In this document: piece by piece, positions 51,840 through 59,810 of the stretch | Layout of the letters: each line of letters opens with the position of its first letter | Position numbering within the stretch: the stretch's first letter is position 1 | IMG/VR virus record: IMGVR_UViG_3300043436_004687 | Span: 197,099-261,098 of that record | DNA: 64,000 nt | Reading direction: 5' to 3' (one strand) | Origin: a virus | Notes under the pieces: generated by a model | Told to the model about the DNA's origin: nothing | What the model saw: the letters and a program-made list of their open reading frames with translations, nothing else | Databases searched by the model: none | Translations under genes and position numbers: made by a program

Positions 51840-51871
51840 AAAACTCCTTATTAAATTTAATAAGGAGTTTT
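51840..51871. terminator. Bidirectional terminator between convergent units
   Basis: Perfect palindrome AAAACTCCTTATTAAA / TTTAATAAGGAGTTTT, right between the plus CHC2 unit and the minus 51893 gene. Confidence 0.88.
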
Positions 51872-51892
51872 AATAATTTAATTAAGATTTAA

Positions 51893-52060
51893 TTATTTTG
51901 ATTTCTGAATTTTAGCTTCAAGAATTGCTTTAGCCTTTTCTCTATTTTCTTGGATCCATTTCTTTTTCTCCAATGGTAATTGCGCAGCTACTGCTTCTTT
52001 AACTATATTATCAATTAAATCAACTAATTCACTTTCTGCTAATTTTACAACTTTTGACAT
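51893..52060 (-). CDS. Small helical 55-aa protein
   Basis: ATG at 52060 to TAA at 51893. The product is one long amphipathic helix pair (AESELVDLIDNIVKEAVAAQL; KKWIQENREKAKAILEAKIQ) with strongly charged end. Below usual ORF length cut-off, but the codon pattern, the terminator 20 bases after it and a late-like motif upstream (52085-52071, ATATTTATAATAAAA) support it. Function unknown; small internal head or core protein possible. Confidence 0.7.
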   Translation of the reverse strand: MSKVVKLAESELVDLIDNIVKEAVAAQLPLEKKKWIQENREKAKAILEAKIQKSK

Positions 52061-52106
52061 ATTAAATATATTTTATTATAAATATGTTGTTATTTAGTAA
52101 AAGTTC

Positions 52107-52820
52107 TCATATATTAACTAATTCATTCAATAAATCTTCATTATGAATGTTATATTTCTCTAAAAGGTTTTTTATTTTAAGTTTTTTAGTTGCTTCAGTC
52201 AAATCTTTTGGGCAAAGTAATTTAAATTCTGTGCTTTTACTATTAAATAATTTCCTATATTTTGTATCAATAGCTTCCCAAAGTTCATTGTATTTAAATT
52301 CTTTAGAAAGTTTTATTATGTCACTCAAAACATAATTCATTGATTCATAATTATAAATTTTACCAGTTGATGCTATCTGTATTCCATAATCTAATATTCT
52401 TAGAGAATGGAATATTGATTTTAAACCAGCGTTCAAATCATAATCACCTAAAACAATTATTTTTTTCTTTCCCTTTACCCAGGAGTTTGAAGAAATTGTT
52501 GAAATGCTAGTTCTAAGTTTTGTTTTATCTAAATTAAAGTTAAAAAGTTTTATTTTATCTTTAACAATAATTATATCCTTGGCTTTTAAAAACAAACATT
52601 CTAGTGTTTGGATTTCATGAATATCAATTAAACTTTGAAATTGTTCAATTGTGTAGCAATGTATGTTAATGTCATGGGTTTCAAAATATTCTTTAGCAAT
52701 AATTATAAAATCTTCATCAGAATCTTCGTTAGCTGTGTTGTAAACAATCGAACCAAAACGATAAATACATCTTACATTGTCATCATCAATATATTTCTCA
52801 ATTAAAAAATTTTTAGTCAT
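52107..52820 (-). CDS. Minimal nucleotidyltransferase-like protein B
   Basis: 237 residues. IYRFGSIVYNTANEDSDEDFIIIAKE near the N-terminus has the pol-beta superfamily pattern GS (helix) then SDxD for metals. C-terminal half is helical (SLRILDYGIQIAST). Its start is 8 bases inside the 3' end of a second nucleotidyltransferase gene, so the two are expressed together. Similar to YcgL/RlaP-type proteins that may modify RNA ends; substrate unknown. Confidence 0.7.
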   Translation of the reverse strand: MTKNFLIEKYIDDDNVRCIYRFGSIVYNTANEDSDEDFIIIAKEYFETHDINIHCYTIEQFQSLIDIHEIQTLECLFLKAKDIIIVKDKIKLFNFNLDKTKLRTSISTISSNSWVKGKKKIIVLGDYDLNAGLKSIFHSLRILDYGIQIASTGKIYNYESMNYVLSDIIKLSKEFKYNELWEAIDTKYRKLFNSKSTEFKLLCPKDLTEATKKLKIKNLLEKYNIHNEDLLNELVNI

Positions 52821-53502
52821 ATTTAAATTCAGTTATGTGGTTACTATTAACCATAATTTGTACTAAATCATTATTTTCAATGAATTGTGGGTAAAGAGTT
52901 ATTTCTCTAGAATTTAAAATTTCATTTAATTTAGTTCTCAATTCTAATTCTCTAGCAATTAAAGATTCTTTACTTGGAAGATAACAACCATTATAGTTAT
53001 TATTTAATAGTTTAATGCCATCAATTGTAGGTAACTCCCCATTCATTAGTTTTTCAGCCATATACAAGCTACGTAACGCATGAAATTTCTTTTTATCAAG
53101 ATTACCATGTAATTTCAAATCTCTCTTTGCTACGCCCAGATATGCTTTTATTATTTTATATGTAGAACATAAAAATAAGGGGTTTTCAAATTCACCGCTT
53201 AATAATACAATATCAGCGATCATTCCACCATCACCTGAAAATAAATTTTGGTAAAATTGTTTGTTAGTCATCCATACATATTGACTATTGTTTATTTTAT
53301 CATCATATTGCCAAGAATGTATGTTTGGTAAATATATTGCTAGTGTTACAAATTCGCTATAAAAATCGTCTTTAATTACTCTAACGTAATCAAAATCAGA
53401 ATTTTTTGTGGATATGCCATGTAATTTAGAACCGAAAACATATTCTTTATATTCTAATTTTGAGAGACATTCATGCTGTTCTTTTGAAATTTTTACATTC
53501 AT
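52813..53502 (-). CDS. Minimal nucleotidyltransferase-like protein A
   Basis: 229 residues. YVFGSKLHGISTKNSDFDYVRVIKDD (about 21-45) again gives GSxxxG..T..SDxD of the pol-beta superfamily. Then WQYDDKINNSQYVWMTNKQFYQNLF and a helical region with LHGNLDKKKFHALRSLYMAEKL, which is like the RlaP/YcgL family. A -10-like CAAAGATA (minus TATCTTTG, 53536-53529) lies upstream but no good -33 box was seen. Confidence 0.75.
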   Translation of the reverse strand: MNVKISKEQHECLSKLEYKEYVFGSKLHGISTKNSDFDYVRVIKDDFYSEFVTLAIYLPNIHSWQYDDKINNSQYVWMTNKQFYQNLFSGDGGMIADIVLLSGEFENPLFLCSTYKIIKAYLGVAKRDLKLHGNLDKKKFHALRSLYMAEKLMNGELPTIDGIKLLNNNYNGCYLPSKESLIARELELRTKLNEILNSREITLYPQFIENNDLVQIMVNSNHITEFKYD

Positions 53503-53596
53503 AATTTTTATGTGTGCTTTTTATTTTACAAAGATAATAAAAAAATATGGATAAAATAATATTTTTTTATATATTTATTTATAAAATGTATTAACA
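53503..53596. promoter_or_regulatory. Divergent AT-rich spacer with weak promoter boxes
   Basis: TATCTTTG on the minus strand at 53536-53529 points to the nucleotidyltransferase pair; the -33 element is not evident. On the plus strand ATATTTATTTATAAAATG precedes the RHH gene. Confidence 0.35.
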
Positions 53597-53749
53597 ATGG
53601 ATAAACAAGAAAAAAGGATTATTATTAGAATTGATGGGAAAACCAAAGAACAATATATTGTTCTTTGCGATAAAACCCATATGACGATTTCAAGTAGATT
53701 AAAATATTTGATGAAAATGGATATTGATAATAAATTAACATTTAAATAA
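53597..53749 (+). CDS. Ribbon-helix-helix (CopG/Arc-type) protein, 50 aa
   Basis: ATG at 53597, TAA at 53747. EKRIIIRIDGKTKEQYIVLCDKTHMTISSRLKYLMKMD has the strand RIIIRID, a first helix and TISSRLKYLMK as second helix: the RHH DNA-binding fold. One base separates it from the HNH gene, so the two are co-expressed. It may repress the HNH gene or be part of the same mobile unit. Confidence 0.72.
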   Translation: MDKQEKRIIIRIDGKTKEQYIVLCDKTHMTISSRLKYLMKMDIDNKLTFK

Positions 53750-53750
53750 T

Positions 53751-54455
53751 ATGGAAGAAAAGATTTGCACTAAATGTTCCAAGAAAAAAGAATTAAATTT
53801 GTTTGTTATTAATAATAAATTAAAATCTGGCTTCACATCTCGATGTAAAGAATGTACTTCAAAATATAAAAAAGAATATGCAATTAAAAATAAAAATAAA
53901 ATAATTGAAAAGAAAAAAGAATACTATTTAAAAAATAATGATTTAATTAAAGAAAAAAGAATCATTTATTTAAAAAATAATAAAAATAAAATAGCAAAAA
54001 CAACAAAAATATATTATGAGAATAATAAAGAAAAAATAATAAAATATCAAAAAAAATATAAATTAGAAAATAAAATTAAAAGAAGTTTTAATGAAAAAAA
54101 TAGGTTAAATGTTGATCCATTATATAAATTAAAAACTTTATCTAGAAAAATTATTGGTAAATCTTTAAAAAATAATGGATTTAAAAAAATGTCGAGAACA
54201 CATGAAATTTTAGGTTGTTCTTATGAAGAATTTAAATTATATTTAGAATCAAAATTTGAATCTTGGATGAATTGGGAAAATTATGGTAACCCAAAAGATG
54301 GTATATTAGAATTGAATAAAACATGGGATATTGATCATATAATTCCATTAGCTTCAGCTAAAACAGAAGAAGATGTTATGGAACTTAATAATTTTAATAA
54401 TCTTCAACCATTATGTAGTTATACTAATCGTTTTATAAAAAAAGATTTTTATTAA
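53751..54455 (+). CDS. HNH homing endonuclease
   Basis: 234 residues. N-terminal zinc knuckle CTKCSKKKELNLF ... SRCKECTSKYKKEY, then a very Lys-rich helical region with repeated YYxxN units (60-115), and a C-terminal HNH core KTWDIDHIIPLASAKTEEDVMELNNFNNLQPLCSYTNRFI (DH, N, N). Free-standing phage homing endonuclease of the HNH type. Its orientation opposes all neighbours and its end runs 23 bases into the 54433 gene, which suggests late insertion. Confidence 0.88.
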   Translation: MEEKICTKCSKKKELNLFVINNKLKSGFTSRCKECTSKYKKEYAIKNKNKIIEKKKEYYLKNNDLIKEKRIIYLKNNKNKIAKTTKIYYENNKEKIIKYQKKYKLENKIKRSFNEKNRLNVDPLYKLKTLSRKIIGKSLKNNGFKKMSRTHEILGCSYEEFKLYLESKFESWMNWENYGNPKDGILELNKTWDIDHIIPLASAKTEEDVMELNNFNNLQPLCSYTNRFIKKDFY

Positions 54456-54675
54456 ATTGAGATTGAACGAAATAAAATATCTCTAAATTCCCATTTTGTG
54501 TAATACTCTTTTTTCCCTCTGGGAAGAATTTACCGTTTACTCTCATTCTAAATCTTTTAGCATCTGAAAAAGAAACATTAGTCTCAAAAAGTGATTTTTC
54601 AAATAATTCAACTTTATTCTTTTTGCCTTGAATATTGAGCAACATAGTCATTATTGGTTTTCTTTTCTCCCCCAT
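54433..54675 (-). CDS. Unknown 80-aa protein, overlapped by HNH gene
   Basis: FRMRVNGKFFPEGKKSITQNGNLEIFYFVQ suggests a small beta fold. Its last 23 bases are shared, on the other strand, with the HNH gene. The C-terminal residues NKNLFL may therefore have been altered by the insertion. Confidence 0.55.
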   Translation of the reverse strand: MGEKRKPIMTMLLNIQGKKNKVELFEKSLFETNVSFSDAKRFRMRVNGKFFPEGKKSITQNGNLEIFYFVQSQFNKNLFL

Positions 54676-54728
54676 TTTATTGGTTTAACAAGTTTTATGT
54701 TATAGCAGCCATAGAGAAAGCAGCTGAA

Positions 54729-55139
54729 TTAATTTTCTTTACAAATTAGAATTTTATTAAATTTACTATTGTTATTTTTTGTTGGTAATTTTAATAAGTA
54801 ATCAACTAAAACTTTATTGGTTGGATAATTTGTGTTTTTCGGGTAACCATCAGTTTCTCTTTCTTTTGCAAATTCAAACCAATAGTAGTCTTTAAAAATA
54901 CCTACAATTGATTCACACCTACCTTCACCCCAATAGTCTTGGGAATGCATATGTAATTGAGGTAAAGAATCTCTAAAAGCATATTTTCGTTTTCTTCTTC
55001 GTTCTCTTTTACCATCTAAAAACCACTCCCAGGATAAGTCCTCATAATTAATTTCTAATAATTCGAAAATTCCCTTTTTATACATTAATTTTAAAAGTCT
55101 TTTCTCCTCTTTTAAATGTTTTTTAATATATTTTTTCAT
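54729..55139 (-). CDS. Unknown basic 136-aa protein
   Basis: Starts with KKYIKKHLKEEKRLLKLMYKKG, and has an RERRRKRKY stretch near residue 45. DYWGEGRCESIVGIFKDYYWFEFAKERETDGYP looks folded. Not recognised. Part of the minus-strand run of small accessory genes from 62208 to 54729. Confidence 0.6.
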   Translation of the reverse strand: MKKYIKKHLKEEKRLLKLMYKKGIFELLEINYEDLSWEWFLDGKRERRRKRKYAFRDSLPQLHMHSQDYWGEGRCESIVGIFKDYYWFEFAKERETDGYPKNTNYPTNKVLVDYLLKLPTKNNNSKFNKILICKEN

Positions 55140-55141
55140 AA

Positions 55142-55579
55142 TTAGTTTCTTTCGTGAACTGTATGTTTATCACCACATGTTAGACATATGCAATTATTTA
55201 AATCTTGGTATGTTTCAATATCTTCTAAAACATAACCAGCTAATGTTTGAGTAAAATTTTTATCATCACCACATTTTGGACAATGTTTATGCTTTTCCTC
55301 ATATTGTTTCATTTTTTGATTATAATTCTTTAAACTTTCTGAATCATGTTCTTTAATTAAAAATGGTGCATAAACTAAACCTGAGTCAACGTCTTTAGTT
55401 TTTACTCCATAATATTTCAATTTATGGTTGAAGATTAATTCATGATTTCTAATTTTATTAATTTCTTTATCTCTACCAAAGTATTTTTTTGGTATTTTAA
55501 AAGAACGGAGCAATTTTTCTAATTTTGAATTAATATAATTAGAAAATTCTTTGTGGTTATCTAAATTTGATTTATTCAT
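55142..55579 (-). CDS. Unknown 145-aa protein with zinc ribbon
   Basis: EEKHKHCPKCGDDKNFTQTLAGYV and LNNCICLTCGDKHTVHERN give CxxC...CxxC at residues 97-135, a zinc ribbon. The N-terminal 60 residues are helical and basic. Role unknown; one of several ribbon proteins in this cluster. Confidence 0.65.
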   Translation of the reverse strand: MNKSNLDNHKEFSNYINSKLEKLLRSFKIPKKYFGRDKEINKIRNHELIFNHKLKYYGVKTKDVDSGLVYAPFLIKEHDSESLKNYNQKMKQYEEKHKHCPKCGDDKNFTQTLAGYVLEDIETYQDLNNCICLTCGDKHTVHERN

Positions 55580-55778
55580 TTTCCTTTAATTTACGAGCCT
55601 CAACCAACTCATCATATATATTTGCAATCATTTTAGGGGTGTCCGCTTTATCATAAGCCATTGCTTCACCACCATATAATATGAAAAATTTACTAATTTT
55701 AAATAAATGGAAAATAATTCCAATAATATTTAACCCTAAGAAAAATGGTAATGCTAATATTCTTTTTACGTATTTCAT
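55572..55778 (-). CDS. Small membrane protein, 68 aa
   Basis: One hydrophobic helix at residues 6-26 (RILALPFFLGLNIIGIIFHLF) then a helical charged end (PKMIANIYDELVEARKLKE). ATG is coupled to the upstream stop (ATGA), and its stop overlaps the next start by 8 bases. Confidence 0.6.
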   Translation of the reverse strand: MKYVKRILALPFFLGLNIIGIIFHLFKISKFFILYGGEAMAYDKADTPKMIANIYDELVEARKLKENE

Positions 55779-56008
55779 AAATAATCTTTTTTAATTTTAT
55801 TATCATTTCTTCCATGCAATTCATCCAATCTATTTTGATGATTGGATGCAAAATATACTTTATTATATTGTTCTATAGAATCAAACGTTCCACCATATCC
55901 AATAGTCACCTCACCTTCATAATCACAAAAGCAACAAGCACCACCCTCATCATATTCACCATTATCATTTTGACAAAATGGGCAAGGTTTATATTTTAAA
56001 TGTCCCAT
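55775..56008 (-). CDS. Small Lar-like zinc ribbon, 77 aa
   Basis: KYKPCPFCQNDNGEYDEGGACCFCDYEGEV: CPFC and CCFCDYEG resemble the Lar/restriction-alleviation-type ribbons and other phage zinc ribbons that begin KPCPFCG. No data on activity. TGA stop in an ATGA junction. Starts inside the 3' end of the 55996 gene. Confidence 0.65.
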   Translation of the reverse strand: MGHLKYKPCPFCQNDNGEYDEGGACCFCDYEGEVTIGYGGTFDSIEQYNKVYFASNHQNRLDELHGRNDNKIKKDYL

Positions 56009-56355
56009 GGGAAAGTATTATTTGGTTCAAAATCACATTCTTTGGGCATAGGTTCATTATAATCATCACCTAATTCAAAAGCATTTTTCTTTGCTTCGTT
56101 TTTAGGTGTATATAGAAAGTGTTTCTTATACTCACAATAAAGTAAATTCACTTTTCGTTCACTCTCCGAACCATCATAATGATCATAATAAACGCTAGTT
56201 TCTTTTTTAATTAACATTGGGCAACTATAACAAGGTCTAAAGTTAATTGGGTTTCTTAAACATAACGATTCGTGATTTTCCATAGCATGTTTACGCTTTA
56301 GTTCTTTTTTACAAAAGTCACATTTATATAGTGTTATATTTTCTTTAATTTTCAT
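55996..56355 (-). CDS. Protein with C2H2 finger and CxxC, 119 aa
   Basis: YKCDFCKKELKRKHAMENHESLCL is a classic C2H2-type finger; RPCYSCPMLIKKE then LLYCEYKKHF add further metal ligands; KECDFEPN near the end. Probably zinc-binding, nucleic-acid or protein contact. Starts coupled to the lipoprotein gene upstream (ATGA). Confidence 0.65.
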   Translation of the reverse strand: MKIKENITLYKCDFCKKELKRKHAMENHESLCLRNPINFRPCYSCPMLIKKETSVYYDHYDGSESERKVNLLYCEYKKHFLYTPKNEAKKNAFELGDDYNEPMPKECDFEPNNTFPWDI

Positions 56356-56636
56356 TTAGTAGATTGTTCTTGTACTTTGATAATATTTAAAGGTGCTGAG
56401 GTTTCAATCAATGGTTCCAATATTTGATAAGAACCTCTTTTTCTAACGTAATATATTACATTAGAACCCCTATAAGAATTGACTTTTGGTTCATCAAAAA
56501 ATTCTTTAACCGCACTTAAAGTATCGCATCTATCTGGATAATGAACTTCATATTCAATATAGTATAATGTAGTTGGATCATCCCCACCAATACAACTATA
56601 AAATGTTAACAATACTAATAATAATATTTTTTTCAT
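56352..56636 (-). CDS. Predicted lipoprotein, 94 aa
   Basis: KKILLLVLLTFYSC at the N-terminus is a signal peptide with a lipobox-like end (TFYSC, Cys 15), followed by Ile-Gly-Gly-Asp. The mature part (YIEYEVHYPDRCDTLSAVKEFF; NVIYYVRKRGSYQIL) is a small beta-rich domain. Phage lipoproteins include spanin subunits and superinfection-exclusion factors. Either fits; no decisive motif. Confidence 0.7.
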   Translation of the reverse strand: MKKILLLVLLTFYSCIGGDDPTTLYYIEYEVHYPDRCDTLSAVKEFFDEPKVNSYRGSNVIYYVRKRGSYQILEPLIETSAPLNIIKVQEQSTK

Positions 56637-56640
56637 ATTT

Positions 56641-57060
56641 TTATTTATTTAATAATTTAAATTTATTTAAAACTTCATATATAATTCTTTCAATTTCATT
56701 ATAATCTGGAACTTTATAACTAACGCTTTCAGCAAAATAATAATTTCCAGTAAGATATGCTCCGCAAGTTTCCGCAACCCATCTTTCAGGTTTTTTCTCT
56801 TCAATATAGGGATAATTATAGGCAATACATAATTCTCTATACTTATTTTCTTTCTCAACTAATTTCCAATGATTATCACTAATCATTAATATTTCATTAT
56901 AATACTGTGGTTTTATTTCATCAATAAGAGTAAATTTTAATTGACCTAGATGAGTCATATAGAGTTTATCTTCACCATTACAAAAATGTGAAAGAGAAAT
57001 AAAAGAACAATTTAAACTTTCTTTAGCAATTCTTTTAATTTCAGAACTTATATTAAACAT
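56641..57060 (-). CDS. Unknown 139-aa protein
   Basis: Helical N-terminus (SSEIKRIAKESLNCSFISL), then YMTHLGQLKFTLIDEIKPQYYNEIL and RWVAETCGAYLTGNYYFAESVSY. Not recognised. Member of the small-gene cluster with close spacing on both sides. Confidence 0.6.
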   Translation of the reverse strand: MFNISSEIKRIAKESLNCSFISLSHFCNGEDKLYMTHLGQLKFTLIDEIKPQYYNEILMISDNHWKLVEKENKYRELCIAYNYPYIEEKKPERWVAETCGAYLTGNYYFAESVSYKVPDYNEIERIIYEVLNKFKLLNK

Positions 57061-57064
57061 ATTT

Positions 57065-57301
57065 TTATTTTAAAGTTTTCATGTTATTTAAAAAGTACGT
57101 ATTCCAATCATTAATACTAATTGAATAATCATTAAAATCACCAAATGGTGAAAAACTATTACAATTAATACAGCAAATTCCATTTAAAAATGGGGTGATT
57201 TTATCGCACAAAATACAATATTCTTCACAATATTGTATGGGTTGACAAATTATAATTTCCTCACCCACTTTATAAGGATTTGAAAATATATTCCTAATCA
57301 T
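57065..57301 (-). CDS. Small Cys-rich protein, 78 aa
   Basis: ICQPIQYCEEYCILCDKITPFLNGICCINCNSFSPFG holds seven Cys within 30 residues, probably one or two zinc sites (CxxxC/CxxC). The rest is short and hydrophilic. Role unknown. Confidence 0.6.
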   Translation of the reverse strand: MIRNIFSNPYKVGEEIIICQPIQYCEEYCILCDKITPFLNGICCINCNSFSPFGDFNDYSISINDWNTYFLNNMKTLK

Positions 57302-57508
57302 TTAATAACCTATTTTAGCCAAATTAATTTCATTCTCAATGGCATTTCTTATTTTTTCTTCATAAACCATAGTAAACCCAACTCTACAACAGAAAGGAGT
57401 TTCTGAATTACATTCTTCTTGACCATCATTCATTTCTTTACATGCACCATAAATCATAAATTTATCCGCAATTTCATTCAAAACATCGTCTAAGGTTTCT
57501 ATTTGCAT
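57302..57508 (-). CDS. Small Cys-rich protein, 68 aa
   Basis: DKFMIYGACKEMNDGQEECNSETPFCCRVGFTMVYEEKIRNAI: four or five Cys in the middle between helical ends. Starts within 6 bases of the next upstream gene's stop. Role unknown. Confidence 0.58.
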   Translation of the reverse strand: MQIETLDDVLNEIADKFMIYGACKEMNDGQEECNSETPFCCRVGFTMVYEEKIRNAIENEINLAKIGY

Positions 57509-57513
57509 AATTT

Positions 57514-57699
57514 TTATTTATTCATTTGTCTTTTATAAATCCAAACTGTATCAATTTTATTGTCTTTTATAATTAATTTATATTGAGGTGTTACCTTATA
57601 ATCACTTGTTATTTCATTCCAAGGATATATTGAAATAATTAATGTTGTAGCTAACATTCCCAATGAGAAACTTAAAAAATAATCTCCTAATTTATTCAT
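57514..57699 (-). CDS. Small membrane-anchored protein, 61 aa
   Basis: One transmembrane helix at residues 7-26 (YFLSFSLGMLATTLIISIY) and a short outer part with beta strands (QYKLIIKDNKIDTVWIYKR). Function unknown. Confidence 0.55.
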   Translation of the reverse strand: MNKLGDYFLSFSLGMLATTLIISIYPWNEITSDYKVTPQYKLIIKDNKIDTVWIYKRQMNK

Positions 57700-57714
57700 A
57701 ATTTTTAATATTTT

Positions 57715-57969
57715 TTATATTCTTAAGTAATTTGATTTTTCTGTATAAAAATTTTCCGCATCTTGAAGATCCACAAATTGACCAAGAACTTCAAAACCAC
57801 AAGAAATTTCTTCTTTCCATTCATTTTTATAAGTATAAAATCTACCTACAACGAATGGTAAATTACAATTATTTGTCTTCGAGATTTCATTCCAAATATT
57901 TAGATTAAAAACACCTATTCTTATTCCAAATCTGTAAATGGAATATATAGCTTCTATATTTTTACTCAT
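57715..57969 (-). CDS. Unknown 84-aa protein
   Basis: ATG at 57969 is used; a longer start would overlap the upstream membrane gene. NIEAIYSIYRFGIRIGVFNLNIW and CNLPFVVGRFYTYKNEWKEEIS, then LGQFVDLQDAENFYTEKSN. A small alpha/beta fold, not recognised. Confidence 0.55.
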   Translation of the reverse strand: MSKNIEAIYSIYRFGIRIGVFNLNIWNEISKTNNCNLPFVVGRFYTYKNEWKEEISCGFEVLGQFVDLQDAENFYTEKSNYLRI

Positions 57970-57970
57970 T

Positions 57971-58228
57971 TTATTCTTTTTTATTTTTACAAGATTTATG
58001 ATGAAAATAATCTTTAACTCCAATGTATAACGTCAACAACCCAATAATACCCCAGATAATATTAAAAATAGGATTATGTAGCAATTCTTCAATAAAAGAA
58101 TGGTTTTCACAACTATGTTCATTAGCCATTGAAATTAAAAGAATTGATTGTATGAATTGAATAATATGGAATGATGAGTGAATAATATTCACAATCCCTA
58201 ATGATATAAATGCAATGTGTTTTCTCAT
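57971..58228 (-). CDS. Small membrane protein with two helices, 85 aa
   Basis: Transmembrane helices at 4-33 (HIAFISLGIVNIIHSSFHIIQFIQSILLIS) and 54-75 (FNIIWGIIGLLTLYIGV), with a loop with CENH and a tail with HHKSC. Role unknown. Confidence 0.58.
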   Translation of the reverse strand: MRKHIAFISLGIVNIIHSSFHIIQFIQSILLISMANEHSCENHSFIEELLHNPIFNIIWGIIGLLTLYIGVKDYFHHKSCKNKKE

Positions 58229-58237
58229 ATTTTAATT

Positions 58238-58472
58238 TTATTTAATTATATAAATTGGTGATTTTTCTGTTTCTATTAACTCTTTAATATGCGTTTGTTG
58301 ATTATTGTTCATATCTATTAATTGTTCAATAATCAAATAAGGGTCAACATCGTTTAACAAACAATGTATTACATTATTAAAAATGGGGTTTGTATTATAC
58401 AACTCATGACCATTTTTAAATTTGTTTATTAATTCTTCTTTTTTTCGATAATTCTCTTTTCATATAGTCCAT
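58238..58472 (-). pseudogene. Small gene with a one-base frameshift at an A7 run
   Basis: ATG at 58472 overlaps the upstream stop (TAATG), as is usual here. The frame reads DYMKRELSKK and then goes out of phase at GAAAAAAAG; with one A removed it continues EELINKFKNGHELYNTN, PIFNNVIHCLLNDVDPYLIIEQ, LIDMNNNQQTHIKELI to TAA at 58238, about 77 residues. The second part is clearly coding in composition and has no start of its own. A real mutation or an assembly insertion of one A. Confidence 0.65.
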
Positions 58473-58978
58473 TATCTAATACAAAATAAATGATATAATC
58501 TGTCTTGTGTTTTAATATCTTGGTATCTAAATTCAACATCTGGTTGCCATTCAATGTCATCACTATCCTCATTAATTTTGTAAACAAATTTGTTTACATG
58601 AGTAAACATAATTCTACAAGAATCTAAATCTCTTTCATTTTTCTCTAGAGCTAATAAAATTAAATCAATTGTAATTGGTTTACCAAGCATAATAAATTTA
58701 GCTTCATCATCAATAATTTCTTGTAAATTAACATTCTCTTTACCCCAACCACAATCAATAATACCATCAACAAAAAAATCATCATAATCCCCAGTATCTG
58801 CAATTTGATTCCCACCATAAACACTTGTGATTAAACCATTTACCCATTCAAAATTGTCTTTAAAAATTTCTTTTTTTATTTTAAAATTGTACCCCTCTAC
58901 TGGTTCTTCAGTTATATTTGGGTAAATTAAATTATTGATTGTAATTTGTAATTTTTCTTCTTTATTTAACACTTCCAT
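58472..58978 (-). CDS. Unknown 168-aa protein
   Basis: Acidic alpha/beta protein (FEWVNGLITSVYGGNQIADTGDYDDFFVDGIIDCGWGKENVNLQE; KFIMLGKPITIDLILLALEKN). The LGKPITIDLILLALEK segment occurs in many small phage proteins I have seen, with no known function. Overlaps the upstream gene by 17 bases. Confidence 0.62.
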   Translation of the reverse strand: MEVLNKEEKLQITINNLIYPNITEEPVEGYNFKIKKEIFKDNFEWVNGLITSVYGGNQIADTGDYDDFFVDGIIDCGWGKENVNLQEIIDDEAKFIMLGKPITIDLILLALEKNERDLDSCRIMFTHVNKFVYKINEDSDDIEWQPDVEFRYQDIKTQDRLYHLFCIR

Positions 58979-59261
58979 TTATTTTTATATTAAATTCTAT
59001 TTGTTCTCTTAAATCATCGTCTTTAGTTCTTTCTCTTGCAGTATATTGTAAAACAACACACATTCTAAATCCATACCAGGGGTCTGGAACCATTTCAAAT
59101 GTCTCTTGGTTAAAAATTTCAACACTTGGTAAATAAAAATTATTTTTTTCTAGATAATTTTTAAATGAATCCACTACTTCTTTTTCAACTTCAAGAAAAT
59201 GTGAAAATTTTTTATTTAGGAATTTATAATGAGGTATTTCAACCACAGTTTCAAATTGCAT
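58962..59261 (-). CDS. Unknown 99-aa protein
   Basis: VVEIPHYKFLNKKFSHFLEVEKEVVDSFKNYLEKNNFYLPSVEIFNQ followed by WYGFRMCVVLQYTARERTKDDDLREQIEF: helix plus beta hairpin layout. Not recognised. Overlapping start and stop with its neighbours. Confidence 0.58.
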   Translation of the reverse strand: MQFETVVEIPHYKFLNKKFSHFLEVEKEVVDSFKNYLEKNNFYLPSVEIFNQETFEMVPDPWYGFRMCVVLQYTARERTKDDDLREQIEFNIKINGSVK

Positions 59262-59262
59262 A

Positions 59263-59544
59263 TTATAAATGATTTAAATTACCAATAATTTTATTTTCAA
59301 ATATAATATTATTATGTTTATCCACCATATTTAATTCACGTAAATTCATTATTTCGTTAGTTATTGGTAATGGTTTGTAAGGTAATAATTCATTATTAAA
59401 TCTATTTAATAATTCTAGATAGACTGACCCTATATTATTAAAGCATTTAAATATTTTATCAAACCAAATAATGTTAGATAAATGTTGATGGTCAATTTCA
59501 CTTATTAATTTAATTTCCCCAGTTTCCGAGTGCCATTTTTTCAT
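59263..59544 (-). CDS. Unknown 93-aa protein
   Basis: ATG at 59544 is preferred over a TTG at 59568. EIDHQHLSNIIWFDKIFKCFNNIGSVYLELLNRFNNELLPYKPLPITNEI is helical. Not recognised. Confidence 0.58.
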   Translation of the reverse strand: MKKWHSETGEIKLISEIDHQHLSNIIWFDKIFKCFNNIGSVYLELLNRFNNELLPYKPLPITNEIMNLRELNMVDKHNNIIFENKIIGNLNHL

Positions 59545-59555
59545 TTTATTTATTT

Positions 59556-59810
59556 TTAAATTAAACAACTACCTTTCAATGCATAAATAATGGCATCTCT
59601 CATTGTATGTAATTCCTGATAAGTCTCAACATCTTTCATACCACTTTTTAAATCATATACCTCAATATCAAACCCAATTAAATGGTTATATTTAGTACCC
59701 CCATAAAAAGCTTGTATTTCAATTTCCTTACCTTTGTAAGTGGCGATAAATTGCTCGTTTGAATTTATTTTTATGTTCCTATCTTGTATTACTTTACCAG
59801 CTATTTTCAT
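59556..59810 (-). CDS. Unknown 84-aa protein
   Basis: IKINSNEQFIATYKGKEIEIQAFYGGTKYNHLIGFDIEVYDLKSG: repeated short beta strands, then helix with TMRDAIIYALKGSC. ATGA coupled to the upstream gene. Role unknown. Confidence 0.58.
   Translation of the reverse strand: MKIAGKVIQDRNIKINSNEQFIATYKGKEIEIQAFYGGTKYNHLIGFDIEVYDLKSGMKDVETYQELHTMRDAIIYALKGSCLI

Noticed and set aside
56667-56858. 63-aa frame on the same strand inside the 56641 gene
   Set aside because: Alternative frame of a better supported gene; basic low-complexity composition.
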